Assembly: GCA_028112705.1 (NCBI GenBank)
Contig: JAOGYN010000011.1
Coordinates: 4,059-68,058 of the forward strand
DNA length: 64,000 nt
DNA from: GCA-002712045 sp028112705
GTDB lineage: Bacteria > Pseudomonadota > Alphaproteobacteria > Rhodobacterales > Rhodobacteraceae
Reading direction: 5' to 3'
Part shown: piece by piece, positions 44,786 to 52,707 of the stretch
Numbering within the stretch: position 1 is the first letter of the stretch
How the letters are laid out: every line of letters begins with the position of its first letter
The notes under the pieces: model-generated
What the model was told of the DNA's origin: nothing
What the model saw: only the letters and a program-made list of their open reading frames with translations
Database searches by the model: none
Program-made: the position numbers and the translations under genes

Positions 44786-46138
44786 ATGAATAATATGCAA
44801 GGTAAAGCGATTTTAGGCTCAGTAATACATACGCCTACGAGAGATCGAATCGAGTTTTTAAAAAAAGCATTATTGTTGATTGATGATGAGGGAAAAGTAA
44901 TTGACTTAATAAAATACGGAACTGCAAATTATGATGAACAGGTAACAAGATTTGAAAAATTAAATTCATTAAGTGTGATACCAAGTTCCCAGTATTTGAT
45001 TCCAGGGTTTGTTGATCTTCATATTCATGCTCCTCAATGGCCACAATTGGGTAAGGCTTTAGATGTTCCGTTAGAAGTATGGTTGCAGAAGTATACTTTT
45101 CCGTTGGAGGCAAAGTATGAGGACGATAATTTTGCCATGATGGTTTATTCAGACCTAGTGGCTTCGCTATTGAAAACTGGAACAACAACTGCAGTTTATT
45201 ATGGCACCATTCATCAAAAAGCTAATCAGATTTTGACTGATGTGTGCTTGAACTTGGGCCAAAGGGCTATCGTTGGTAAAGTCGTGATGGACAATCCAGA
45301 GCAATGCCCAGAGTACTATCGAGACCTGTCAACTCAGGACGCATTAGATGGAACCGCCGAGTTTATTAATTATGTTAAAACTAATTCAAATAATACTGAT
45401 GGCCGAGTACAGGTTGCTGTTACGCCTCGTTTTATACCCAGCTGTACAGATGAAGCGTTACACTCTCTGGGTGCTTTGGCATTGGAAAACTCAACTTACA
45501 TACAAACGCATTGTTCAGAAAGTGATTGGGAGCATAATTATGTTATTGATCGATGTGGAAAGTCTGATACGGAAGCATTATTAAGTTATGGATTATTGAA
45601 TCGATCAACTATACTAGCACATGCAAACTTTATTTCTGAAAATGATATGGACGTTATTAAGGAACATGGTGCTGGAATTGCGCATTGCCCATTATCAAAC
45701 TTCTTTTTCTCTGACGCGGTTTTTCCTTTGCGGCGAGCGTTAGAAAAGGGATTGCGAATTGGGCTAGGAACGGACATTTCTGGTGGACCTAGTTCTTCTA
45801 TAATTGATACGAGCAGAAATGCCATTATTGCTGCTCGAGCGTTGGAAAATGGTGTTAATCCAAATATTGAAAGAACCAATCGGGGATTGCCTGATAGCCG
45901 CGTTGATTTTTGTGATGCATTTTATCTGGCCACCAAGGGTGGGGCTGATGTTTTAAATATTCCTACTGGAAGTTTTGAGCGGGGAAATTTCTTTGATGCC
46001 TTACTCATAGATACAGAAATAGAATCTGCTCCAATCTCATTAAGTGATGATAGTGATAAAGATATAGTTCAAAAAATAATAATGTTGGCAACAAGAGTAA
46101 ATATTGTCAAAACTTGGGTAAGTGGTTTAACTGTGTAA
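44786..46138 (+). CDS. guaD: Guanine deaminase
   Basis: A 450-residue amidohydrolase that converts guanine to xanthine and ammonia. The metal motif is PGFVDLHIHAPQWPQLGK (His79, His81), then PRFIPSCTDEALHSLG, IQTHCSESDWE, ILAHANFIS and GIAHCPLSNFFF, ending with RIGLGTDISGGPSSS for the catalytic Asp. These blocks together are those of guanine deaminase rather than generic amidohydrolases. GAAGGA lies just upstream of ATG 44786. Neighbours (DDAH-type hydrolase, class V enzymes) suggest nitrogen salvage. Confidence 0.9.
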   Translation: MNNMQGKAILGSVIHTPTRDRIEFLKKALLLIDDEGKVIDLIKYGTANYDEQVTRFEKLNSLSVIPSSQYLIPGFVDLHIHAPQWPQLGKALDVPLEVWLQKYTFPLEAKYEDDNFAMMVYSDLVASLLKTGTTTAVYYGTIHQKANQILTDVCLNLGQRAIVGKVVMDNPEQCPEYYRDLSTQDALDGTAEFINYVKTNSNNTDGRVQVAVTPRFIPSCTDEALHSLGALALENSTYIQTHCSESDWEHNYVIDRCGKSDTEALLSYGLLNRSTILAHANFISENDMDVIKEHGAGIAHCPLSNFFFSDAVFPLRRALEKGLRIGLGTDISGGPSSSIIDTSRNAIIAARALENGVNPNIERTNRGLPDSRVDFCDAFYLATKGGADVLNIPTGSFERGNFFDALLIDTEIESAPISLSDDSDKDIVQKIIMLATRVNIVKTWVSGLTV

Positions 46139-46189
46139 TCGGTTTATCACTTCGTTAATTAATGTTCAGCTAAAGATAGGATAAATAAA

Positions 46190-46969
46190 ATGGAATATGC
46201 ATATAAATTTACTAATGCTATTACGCGTATTCCAAGTAAAAGTGTAATAAATGGCTTAAGAGCTTGCGATATAGGATCTCCAGATTTAAATCAGATGATT
46301 TTAGATCATCAAGATTACACTTCAGCATTACAAGAAGCTGGTGCAAAAATAATAGAGTTACCCCCTTTAGAAAAATACCCAGATAGTCTTTTTGTAGAAG
46401 ATACCACCTTGTGTCTTCCTAATGTAGCTATTTTGATGCGCCCTGGAGCACCGTCACGCATGGGTGAAGTTTTAGAAATTGAACCAATAATATGCGAAAT
46501 GTTTAATAATGTGGTAAAGATTTTAAAACCTGGCCTTATTGAAGCTGGTGATATCTTAACGACGGGAAAAGAAGTTTTGGTCGGGTCGTCAGCTCGAACA
46601 AATAGTGAGGGCATTCATCAATTAAGGGAAATTTTAAGTAAATGGAATTATATTGTCAGAGAAGTTGTTACGCCAAAGGAAATTTTGCATTTCAAGACGG
46701 ATTGTTCAATTTTGGGCCCAGAAACTGTTCTATGCACTAAAAGGTTAGAGAAAACCGGTTGCTTTTCAAATTATCAGGTTATCAACACTCACGATGGTGA
46801 GGAGGCTGCTGCAAATGCTATAAGGTATAATGATACGGTCATAATGCCATCAGGCTTTCCAGTCACTTCATCGCGAATTCGAGATGCTGGTTATTCTGTG
46901 CGAGAAGTTAATAATAGTGAATGTGCAAAATTAGATGGTGGCATGTCGTGTTTATCATTACGGTTTTAA
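46190..46969 (+). CDS. Dimethylarginine dimethylaminohydrolase-like (DDAH) protein
   Basis: A 259-residue pentein-fold hydrolase. Catalytic residues are visible at Glu119 (LIEAGDIL), His167 (ILHFKTDCS) and Cys254 (LDGGMSCLSLRF), each five residues on from the Glu114/His162/Cys249 of the Pseudomonas enzyme. SLFVEDTTLCLPNVAILMRPGAPSR holds the substrate-guanidinium region. It should release dimethylamine and citrulline from methylarginine, or act on a related guanidine compound. It is 51 bp after guaD and 39 bp before the next class V gene. Confidence 0.87.
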   Translation: MEYAYKFTNAITRIPSKSVINGLRACDIGSPDLNQMILDHQDYTSALQEAGAKIIELPPLEKYPDSLFVEDTTLCLPNVAILMRPGAPSRMGEVLEIEPIICEMFNNVVKILKPGLIEAGDILTTGKEVLVGSSARTNSEGIHQLREILSKWNYIVREVVTPKEILHFKTDCSILGPETVLCTKRLEKTGCFSNYQVINTHDGEEAAANAIRYNDTVIMPSGFPVTSSRIRDAGYSVREVNNSECAKLDGGMSCLSLRF

Positions 46970-47008
46970 ATGATTACCCTCAATTGAACTGGAGGTTTTA
47001 GTTTATTT

Positions 47009-48145
47009 ATGATGATACCTTGCCAGAGAAATTTATTTTCAATCCCGAATGATATTGCTTATTTAAATACTGCCTACATGTCCCCTTTAACGACATCAGT
47101 AGTCGAAGCAATAAATTTAGGTACTAGGTTGAAGGCTTCACCCTGGAATATATCCATTACAGATTTTTTTAAGAACTCTGAGTTGGCGCGTGAGTTATTT
47201 TCTAAGATAGTAAATGTGAAACCAGAGAGTGTGGCTTTGGTTCCCTCGGCTTCGTACGGGATGGAAACGGCTGCTCGAAATCTTAAAGTGGGAGAGGGCC
47301 GAACAATAGTAATGTTAGAAAACCAATTCCCATCTCATGTTTATCCTTGGCGTAGGTTGATTAAAAATACTGGTGGGAAAATAATTAAAGTATCTGAAGA
47401 AGATGATCGATCGATAACTGAATTATTATTGAAAAAGATAGATAAGAATTGTGCTATAGTTGCCTTGCCAAATGTTTTATGGACCAATGGCATTCTTGTT
47501 GATCTCATTGCTATAAGTAAGAAATGTAAGCAAGTTGGCGCAGCTCTTGTGCTTGATTTAACACAATCTTTAGGAGCGATGGAAACTGATTTATCTAAAG
47601 TTGATCCAGATTTTGCTGTGGTAGCGTCTTACAAATGGATGATGTCACCTTATTCAACTGGTTATTTATATGTTGCTGAGAAGCATTGGGATGGAGATCC
47701 CATAGAAGGCAATTGGATTTCACGAAAAGAAAGTAAGAATTTTTCGAACTTAATTGATTATACAGATAGTTATGAAGTTGGTGCTATGAGATTTGATGTG
47801 GGTGAAAGGGCTAACTTTGCCCTTCTGCCAGGCGCTATACAAGCAATGAAACAAATAGAAGAATGGGGTGTGAAGAATATTGAGGCTACGTTAGCCAATA
47901 ATAATTTAATATTGTCAGAACGACTTTGTGATTTAGGTTTCACTATACCAAAAGAAGCCAATCGAGGACCCCATTTTATTGGTGCCAGACACCCCGATGG
48001 ATTGAGAAAGGATCTTTTACAAATTCTTGCTAGTAATCGAGTGTACATATCAGAAAGAGGTGGAGCGTTAAGGATTACGCCACATCTATGGAACAATATG
48101 GGAGATTTTGATAAGTTTATTAAAATTTTATCAGATAGCATGTAA
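47009..48145 (+). CDS. Class V aminotransferase-fold PLP enzyme
   Basis: A 378-residue fold-type I PLP enzyme. The cofactor lysine is in VVASYKWMMSPYSTGYLYV (about Lys209), with Asp in LVLDLTQSLGA. The C-terminal SERGGALRITPHLWNN is typical of the group (isopenicillin-epimerase/cysteine-desulfurase-like). It resembles the proteins at 43539 and 50429 in architecture but all three are distinct. GGAGG lies 13 nt upstream of ATG 47009. It converges with the ArsR gene. Confidence 0.8.
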   Translation: MMIPCQRNLFSIPNDIAYLNTAYMSPLTTSVVEAINLGTRLKASPWNISITDFFKNSELARELFSKIVNVKPESVALVPSASYGMETAARNLKVGEGRTIVMLENQFPSHVYPWRRLIKNTGGKIIKVSEEDDRSITELLLKKIDKNCAIVALPNVLWTNGILVDLIAISKKCKQVGAALVLDLTQSLGAMETDLSKVDPDFAVVASYKWMMSPYSTGYLYVAEKHWDGDPIEGNWISRKESKNFSNLIDYTDSYEVGAMRFDVGERANFALLPGAIQAMKQIEEWGVKNIEATLANNNLILSERLCDLGFTIPKEANRGPHFIGARHPDGLRKDLLQILASNRVYISERGGALRITPHLWNNMGDFDKFIKILSDSM

Positions 48146-48187
48146 AATATTTAGTTAATGACCATCTGAAAAGTGCTACATTTAAAC

Positions 48188-48508
48188 TCAACAAAACTCT
48201 TTATTTAAAAATTGAATTATTTTTAAGATCCTGAAATCCTTAACACTGTAATAAACTGTTTTACCATCACGCCTAAAATTAATGAATCCTTCTAATCTTA
48301 ATCTAGCTAGTTGTTGGCTGACTGCTGCTTGACGGCAAGATAACAAAGATTCTAATTCTGAAACAGATTTCTCACCTGCAGCAAGATTACATAAAATCAA
48401 TAATCTACCTTCATGGGCCATAGCCTTAAGAATATCAGAGACTAATCTCCCGTTATTAAATAAATCATCAAAGTTTTTTTTTGTTCTCTCTACAGTTGTT
48501 AGCGTCAT
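48188..48508 (-). CDS. ArsR-family regulator with SqrR/BigR-like cysteine pair
   Basis: A 106-residue winged-helix repressor. AMAHEGRLLILCNLAAGEKSVSELESLLSCRQAAVSQQLARLRLEGF matches the SqrR/BigR group of sulfide/persulfide sensors. Cys40 (LLILCNL) and the very last residue Cys106 sit where SqrR has Cys41 and Cys107, the pair that forms a tetrasulfide; Cys58 is extra. No arsenic-type metal motif is present. It lies 28 bp after the unknown protein at 48537 on the same strand and is probably part of the hemP transcript. Confidence 0.88.
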   Translation of the reverse strand: MTLTTVERTKKNFDDLFNNGRLVSDILKAMAHEGRLLILCNLAAGEKSVSELESLLSCRQAAVSQQLARLRLEGFINFRRDGKTVYYSVKDFRILKIIQFLNKEFC

Positions 48509-48536
48509 TATTTTTAGTGCCCATTCTTAGAAAAAA

Positions 48537-49034
48537 TTAGTGAATTTGTGTGCAAATATTTACCATAGATTGATTGTAATTTGCTCGTGTATTATTAAGT
48601 ATTTTGATAGCAGACCCTAATTCTTTTGCTATTATTATAAAATCAGCAAGAAGACTGGGTTTTATAATTAATGAAGAAATTGACTTTGCTTCTTCAATAT
48701 TATTGTTAGTAGCTGAAAGAATAATAGTAGCAAAATAGGCTTCATCGGCACCGATACATTGGCAATCCATATTATGGCGCATGAATGCTCGTCGGCTATG
48801 AAGGAAAAGTATATTACAAATATTTCTCAAATATTCTGCCACTTGGTTTCCTTTTTTACTACCTAAGTTAAGTATTAGGTTTGTAATTACTTCAAATTGT
48901 GTTTCTTCACTATTGCACCATGCCCTAAGAAGAGAAATTGACGTTGCTTCGAGTGCTGTTAGTTCTGTTAGGAAACCAACAGGAGTTGCCCCATTTGGCT
49001 CATTATCAGTTTGAAGATCTGCATTAATTGTCAT
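48537..49034 (-). CDS. Conserved unknown protein linked to hemP (paralogue A)
   Basis: A 165-residue soluble, mainly helical protein. Central conserved block: RRAFMRHNMDCQCIGADEAYFATII, with Cys-x-Cys and an acidic EA, plus SLLRAWCN near residue 40. It is clearly paralogous to the protein at 49734 (shared GAxPV, LRxWC, RRxxxxH, CxC-x-GAxEA and a helical tail). Homologues occur in Rhodobacterales as unannotated proteins. Its ATG overlaps the hemP stop (ATGA), so it is translationally coupled to hemP. A role in iron/haem handling is inferred; the Cys-x-Cys could bind metal. Confidence 0.7.
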   Translation of the reverse strand: MTINADLQTDNEPNGATPVGFLTELTALEATSISLLRAWCNSEETQFEVITNLILNLGSKKGNQVAEYLRNICNILFLHSRRAFMRHNMDCQCIGADEAYFATIILSATNNNIEEAKSISSLIIKPSLLADFIIIAKELGSAIKILNNTRANYNQSMVNICTQIH

Positions 49035-49210
49035 TTAGTTAAGATTAACTTTCCTGCTCTTGTAATCCTTAAAGTATAAACTTTCTCTTGAAGAGAAATA
49101 TGAGCGATCTCCCCATTTTTAGTTAAATCCCTTGCTGCGTATTCTGGTGGAGTGTTTGCATTTGAAATATTGCTACTGAGAGTTAATTTTTCTGATCGGT
49201 ATGTATTCAT
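49031..49210 (-). CDS. hemP: Hemin uptake protein HemP
   Basis: A 59-residue protein from ATG 49210 to TGA 49031. The C-terminal half GEIAHISLQEKVYTLRITRAGKLILTK is the HemP signature (LRxTRxGKLILTK at the end). HemP/HmuP proteins are small factors needed for expression of haem-uptake genes. It starts 4 bp after the small frame at 49215 and overlaps the following gene in ATGA. No haem receptor or transporter is in the window, which makes an isolated hemP regulatory operon here unusual. Confidence 0.85.
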   Translation of the reverse strand: MNTYRSEKLTLSSNISNANTPPEYAARDLTKNGEIAHISLQEKVYTLRITRAGKLILTK

Positions 49211-49214
49211 TATA

Positions 49215-49376
49215 TTATTTTTCCTCTACTAATCGGTCTATAAGCCATTCAATATTAAAACTATTTGGCGTTAAGCTTTCACTTCTCTCCACGAATATCT
49301 CTAGGCTATCATCGTAAATACATCGTGTTGTTTCGGTATTATTTGCCTCTATCTCTGTCTTTTTATTTTTTTTCAC
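49215..49376 (-). CDS. Possible 53-residue leader protein upstream of hemP
   Basis: An open frame with GTG start at 49376 and TAA at 49215, ending 4 bp before hemP. The N-terminus is basic (KKNKKTEIEANN); the middle is acidic and hydrophobic (DDSLEIFVERSESLTPNSF, then NIEWLIDRLVEEK). An AGAGG lies about 11 nt before the GTG. I do not recognise a family. It is supported by tight spacing to hemP, by its place under the 49419-49449 promoter-like motif, and by the lack of any other explanation for a 200-nt leader. It could instead be untranslated. Confidence 0.35.
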   Translation of the reverse strand: MKKNKKTEIEANNTETTRCIYDDSLEIFVERSESLTPNSFNIEWLIDRLVEEK

Positions 49377-49418
49377 CAAAACGAGACCTCTGCTATATTA
49401 ATTTGAGTCATTATATTG

Positions 49419-49449
49419 TATACCTGATAAAAATACTCAGGAATGTCAA
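49419..49449 (-). promoter_or_regulatory. Promoter/operator-like motif upstream of hemP
   Basis: Read leftward it gives TTGACA, then a symmetric CCTGA-N9-TCAGG, then TATA. The 31-base block matches the one at 50290-50320 at 24 of 31 positions with no gaps. It resembles the IscR-type Iron-Rhodo-box as I remember it from Rhodobacterales, which fits a hemP operon. The start to hemP distance is about 210 nt, or about 45 nt to the small GTG frame. Confidence 0.55.
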
Positions 49450-49534
49450 CAGTGAATTCTTCATTATTTTAATAAAAGTTAATTGTATTTATTATCAACT
49501 AGTTAAAGGGAATTAATATTAACCTAACTTGTTC

Positions 49535-49741
49535 CTAGGAAATTTTATTTTTCGCAATTGCTGATTCTTCAGTCTTCATAACGCTAATTTTTCCTAAGCT
49601 TTCTCGGTAACTTTTTGAAATAGGTATTGTGATTATTGATCCAGCAATAAAATGATGTCTAAATGGCATTTTAGTGCTGCCAATATGTGAAAACTTGGCA
49701 CTGTTTTCCAATTTTATCACACCTGAGAATTGTTTAGGCAT
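49535..49741 (-). CDS. Small basic protein coupled to paralogue B
   Basis: A 68-residue protein starting at ATG 49741, which overlaps the end of the upstream gene (49734) by 8 nt. It is basic and polar, with no membrane helix and no cysteines. The overlap suggests coupled translation and therefore a real gene. I do not recognise a family; it is not a HemP, lacking the LRxTRxGK end. It lies where a partner of paralogue B would be expected, as hemP partners paralogue A. Confidence 0.5.
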   Translation of the reverse strand: MPKQFSGVIKLENSAKFSHIGSTKMPFRHHFIAGSIITIPISKSYRESLGKISVMKTEESAIAKNKIS

Positions 49742-50204
49742 TTTCCAACAGCTGTGCAGGTGAAGTGATTAATTTTAAAGCTAACCCAAATTCCTCTCCT
49801 AGGTCATATATAGTTCCCAATAGCGTTGAATTTATCAATAGACATGCAAAAATCATCGCATCCTTTTTTTGTTTCTTAGCTGCTAAGCGAATAAAATTTG
49901 CAAAACAGGCTTCATGAGCTCCAACACAGTCACATAATACGTCATGGTAAATCAGAGGCCTTCTGGCGTTTTCCGTTAATAATTGGCAAATTTTATCAAG
50001 ACAATCTGTTGTGGCATAACCTTGTTTTAATCCAAGCTGCATTACTAACTCATTTACCACCTTTTGTTTTGATTTTGTACCGGAGCACCAAAGTCGAAGA
50101 AATGATATTGCATAAGACTCAACGGGGCTCATCTCTTCGATAAATGAGACAGGTGCTCCTCCTCGTGGAGGAGGCATTATTGGATTTTCATGACAGTTAT
50201 GCAT
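49734..50204 (-). CDS. Conserved unknown protein (paralogue B)
   Basis: A 156-residue homologue of the protein at 48537. Shared features are GGAPVSF near residue 17, SFLRLWCSG, and RRPLIYHDVLCDCVGAHEACFANFIRLAAK (about residues 80-110) with the Cys-x-Cys pair. It has additional cysteines at 4 and in the ACF and FAC segments. The start at 50204 (MHNCHENP) gives exactly the same N-terminal length as paralogue A (19 residues to PV), so I prefer it to an in-frame TTG at 50249. It has its own copy of the promoter-like motif about 90 bp upstream. Confidence 0.7.
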   Translation of the reverse strand: MHNCHENPIMPPPRGGAPVSFIEEMSPVESYAISFLRLWCSGTKSKQKVVNELVMQLGLKQGYATTDCLDKICQLLTENARRPLIYHDVLCDCVGAHEACFANFIRLAAKKQKKDAMIFACLLINSTLLGTIYDLGEEFGLALKLITSPAQLLENA

Positions 50205-50289
50205 GGGATATCTTTCGTTTTCTTTTAGATTTCCCTTTCCTTTACCCAATTCTGCAACATGATTTGGATTTTAGTAGAGCTTTTATTTC

Positions 50290-50320
50290 TATACCTGACT
50301 AAAATACTAGGTTTTGTCAA
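50290..50320 (-). promoter_or_regulatory. Second copy of the promoter/operator-like motif
   Basis: Read leftward: TTGACA, then CCTAGTATTTTAGTCAGG, then TATA. It matches the hemP-upstream motif (49419-49449) at 24 of 31 positions, including TTGACA, the TATTTT centre and CAGGTATA. It lies upstream of paralogue B, so both paralogues should share one regulator. Confidence 0.55.
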
Positions 50321-50428
50321 TATTAAAAAAAAAATTGCTACAAAATCTAATCATATATCAGTTTGATTGCATCTATTTTCCAATTTGACTAATAGATAAT
50401 ATTCTCAATTAATAATTTAATTATTAAT

Positions 50429-51562
50429 TTAAAACAAAGCCTTAACTAAGGATTGGATATCTGCTTCATTATTGAAATGTGCTATAGATATCCTAAGGCG
50501 GCTATTTCGAATTCCGCATACTATATTTGTTTTTTTTAATTTTTCCAGAGTCTGAGTTATTTCCACTGATTGGCATGTAAGACTGATAATATGAGAACTG
50601 GCAGATTTATCTTTGATGGATCTATATGGTTGCCATTTTGATTCCCTGATACCATCACTTAATAATGTGGCTAATTTTTGTGCATGGTTATTTATTGATG
50701 TGATGTTTAGATTAATTATTTCTTTAATTGCAGTTTCGAGACCTTTAATTGAAATATAGGACATTGTGGATTGTGTGAACTTCCGAGCATCTTCAGCATA
50801 CAAAAGTTTTTTAGGTTGCATATCAAAGGGGTTTGATGCCCCCATCCATCCTGCCATGACAGGGTCTTCCTTCAAAACTTCACTGGAAATAGCAGCTAAT
50901 CCTACTCCACCATGACCCCCAAGCCATTTATAACCGCTACATACTAGTACATCAGCGCCGTAACTATCTGTATCAATAGGCATTGCTCCTGCTGCTTGTG
51001 TTACATCTAAAATTAGCTTTGCTCCAACATTTTTAGTAGCTTTTCTTAATTCATATGGGTTGATTTGTGTTCCTGTAGAGAATTGTACCAAGCTAATTGC
51101 TACTACTGCAGTTTCACTATCAATATTTTTAATAATAGTATCTGTTAAGCTTTCGTTTGGAATTTCATCAATGAAAATTATTTTACAATTGTAACGTTTG
51201 CTATATGCGATCCATGGTCGAGTGATCGCTGGGAAATCTGATGATACAACCAAAATTTTACTAGTTTCTTTAGGTTTCAACATAAGGGGTAACTGACTGA
51301 GGATTTCGCTAGAACTACTGATAATCGCAATTTTTTTGTCAGTTGTATTGAGTAATTTTGCTGCATATTCTCTTAATGGATTGAGAAACTCTACTTCCTC
51401 CTGGTCGGACATTTTAAGATTACCAAAGCGTGCTACATCATGGAGAAAGGCAGTCATTGCTTCAACTGCCGGTTCACCAATTAAACCCAGAGAGGCCTGA
51501 TTAAGATAATTATAACTAGATAGGCAGGGGTAATGCGCTCTGTTTGAGAGAGAATTTAACAT
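50429..51562 (-). CDS. Class V aminotransferase-fold PLP enzyme
   Basis: A 377-residue fold-type I PLP enzyme. The lysine is in VLVCSGYKWLGGHGGVGLAAIS (about Lys211), the cofactor Asp in LILDVTQAAGAMP. STMSYISIKGLETAIKEI and the end SRLRISIAHFNN resemble selenocysteine-lyase/cysteine-desulfurase and kynureninase-like proteins. It overlaps the dehydratase gene at 51556 by 7 nt, so the two are probably a two-gene amino-acid-degrading unit. The substrate is unknown. Confidence 0.8.
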   Translation of the reverse strand: MLNSLSNRAHYPCLSSYNYLNQASLGLIGEPAVEAMTAFLHDVARFGNLKMSDQEEVEFLNPLREYAAKLLNTTDKKIAIISSSSEILSQLPLMLKPKETSKILVVSSDFPAITRPWIAYSKRYNCKIIFIDEIPNESLTDTIIKNIDSETAVVAISLVQFSTGTQINPYELRKATKNVGAKLILDVTQAAGAMPIDTDSYGADVLVCSGYKWLGGHGGVGLAAISSEVLKEDPVMAGWMGASNPFDMQPKKLLYAEDARKFTQSTMSYISIKGLETAIKEIINLNITSINNHAQKLATLLSDGIRESKWQPYRSIKDKSASSHIISLTCQSVEITQTLEKLKKTNIVCGIRNSRLRISIAHFNNEADIQSLVKALF

Positions 51563-52572
51563 TCTGTTTTCTCTATTAATTTATGGATGTTAGTTGCTCC
51601 TCTGGAAAGGAAAGAAGCGTAACTTTCTGAGTCGATATTAGCACCACAAACAATTAGCCCTACCCGTTTATTTTTTAACCTTGATCTAAGTGGTGAAATC
51701 ATTCCAGCCATTGCGGCACCTGCCGCTGGTTCTACAGCTAATTTGGCTTCTTCTTGAAACAGTGTCATTCCCGCACAAATAAGATCGTCGCTAACTGTCA
51801 CAATTTCATCTACATATTTTTGACATAGCGCTAAACCAAAGGGTAGGGACATCGGTGGTGATAAACTATCAGCAATAGTTTCGACCTTTGTTAGGGTAAT
51901 GGGTTCACCTTTTAAGATACTCTGTGACATTGAGTTTGCTCCAACAGGTTCAACCCCATAAACTTTGCAATTTGGGTTTATCTCCTTTACTGCAGCCGCC
52001 ACACCACTAATTAGTCCTCCTCCACCAACGGAGACAATAACTGCATCTAAATTTAAAATGTCTTCCATTAACTCCAAGCCAACACCAGAGGCTCCTAATG
52101 ACGTATGCATTCCCTCAAAGGGATGAATAAAGGTGCGTTTTTCATCTTTTACTAAGCGTTCGGCCTCTGCAAACAAAGGAGCCCCAGCTTCTTTTAAAGT
52201 TATTTTTGCACCTTGTGCTTTAGCTGCCTTAATTCGAAATGGATTCGCGCTAGATTGCATAACCACATGAGCAGACATACCTAATTGTTTAGCTGCCCAA
52301 GCTGATGCTATTGCATGATTGCCTGCACTTGCAGCTGTTATCCCAAATTTTTTTTCATTTATTGGAATTTGACGAGCAACTGATAGAGCCCCACGGGCTT
52401 TAAAGGTTCCTGTGTGTTGTAAGCATTCTAATTTTAAAAAAACTTCGCTATTTCCTAGAAGTTCCGAAATCAACTGCGAGTTTAGCTTGGTTGTAGGCGT
52501 ACGAATAATATATTTTGATAATTCTTTAGCCTTTTCTCTAATCGATTGTAGATTTATTCCATCAGTTTTCAT
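51556..52572 (-). CDS. Threonine/serine dehydratase-family PLP enzyme
   Basis: A 338-residue fold-type II enzyme. The PLP lysine is Lys58 in LQHTGTFKARGA; SAGNHAIASAWAAKQLG and the phosphate-binding SVGGGGLISG complete the cofactor site. EPAAGAAMAGM and GLIVCGANID are family C-terminal motifs. There is no ACT regulatory domain, so it resembles catabolic dehydratases, serine racemase or the EutB type of ectoine pathways. It lies upstream of the class V gene. Confidence 0.85.
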   Translation of the reverse strand: MKTDGINLQSIREKAKELSKYIIRTPTTKLNSQLISELLGNSEVFLKLECLQHTGTFKARGALSVARQIPINEKKFGITAASAGNHAIASAWAAKQLGMSAHVVMQSSANPFRIKAAKAQGAKITLKEAGAPLFAEAERLVKDEKRTFIHPFEGMHTSLGASGVGLELMEDILNLDAVIVSVGGGGLISGVAAAVKEINPNCKVYGVEPVGANSMSQSILKGEPITLTKVETIADSLSPPMSLPFGLALCQKYVDEIVTVSDDLICAGMTLFQEEAKLAVEPAAGAAMAGMISPLRSRLKNKRVGLIVCGANIDSESYASFLSRGATNIHKLIEKTEC

Positions 52573-52707
52573 AAGCTTCCCAAGACAATTTGTAATTTAA
52601 AATATATATTTTGAAGTATAAGTAGTGTTTGTTCGTAACAAAAAGTCAACTAATTAACTGACTACTTTTAAACAATCTGAGGTTATGCTGTAACCCTGAT
52701 TTTTTAT

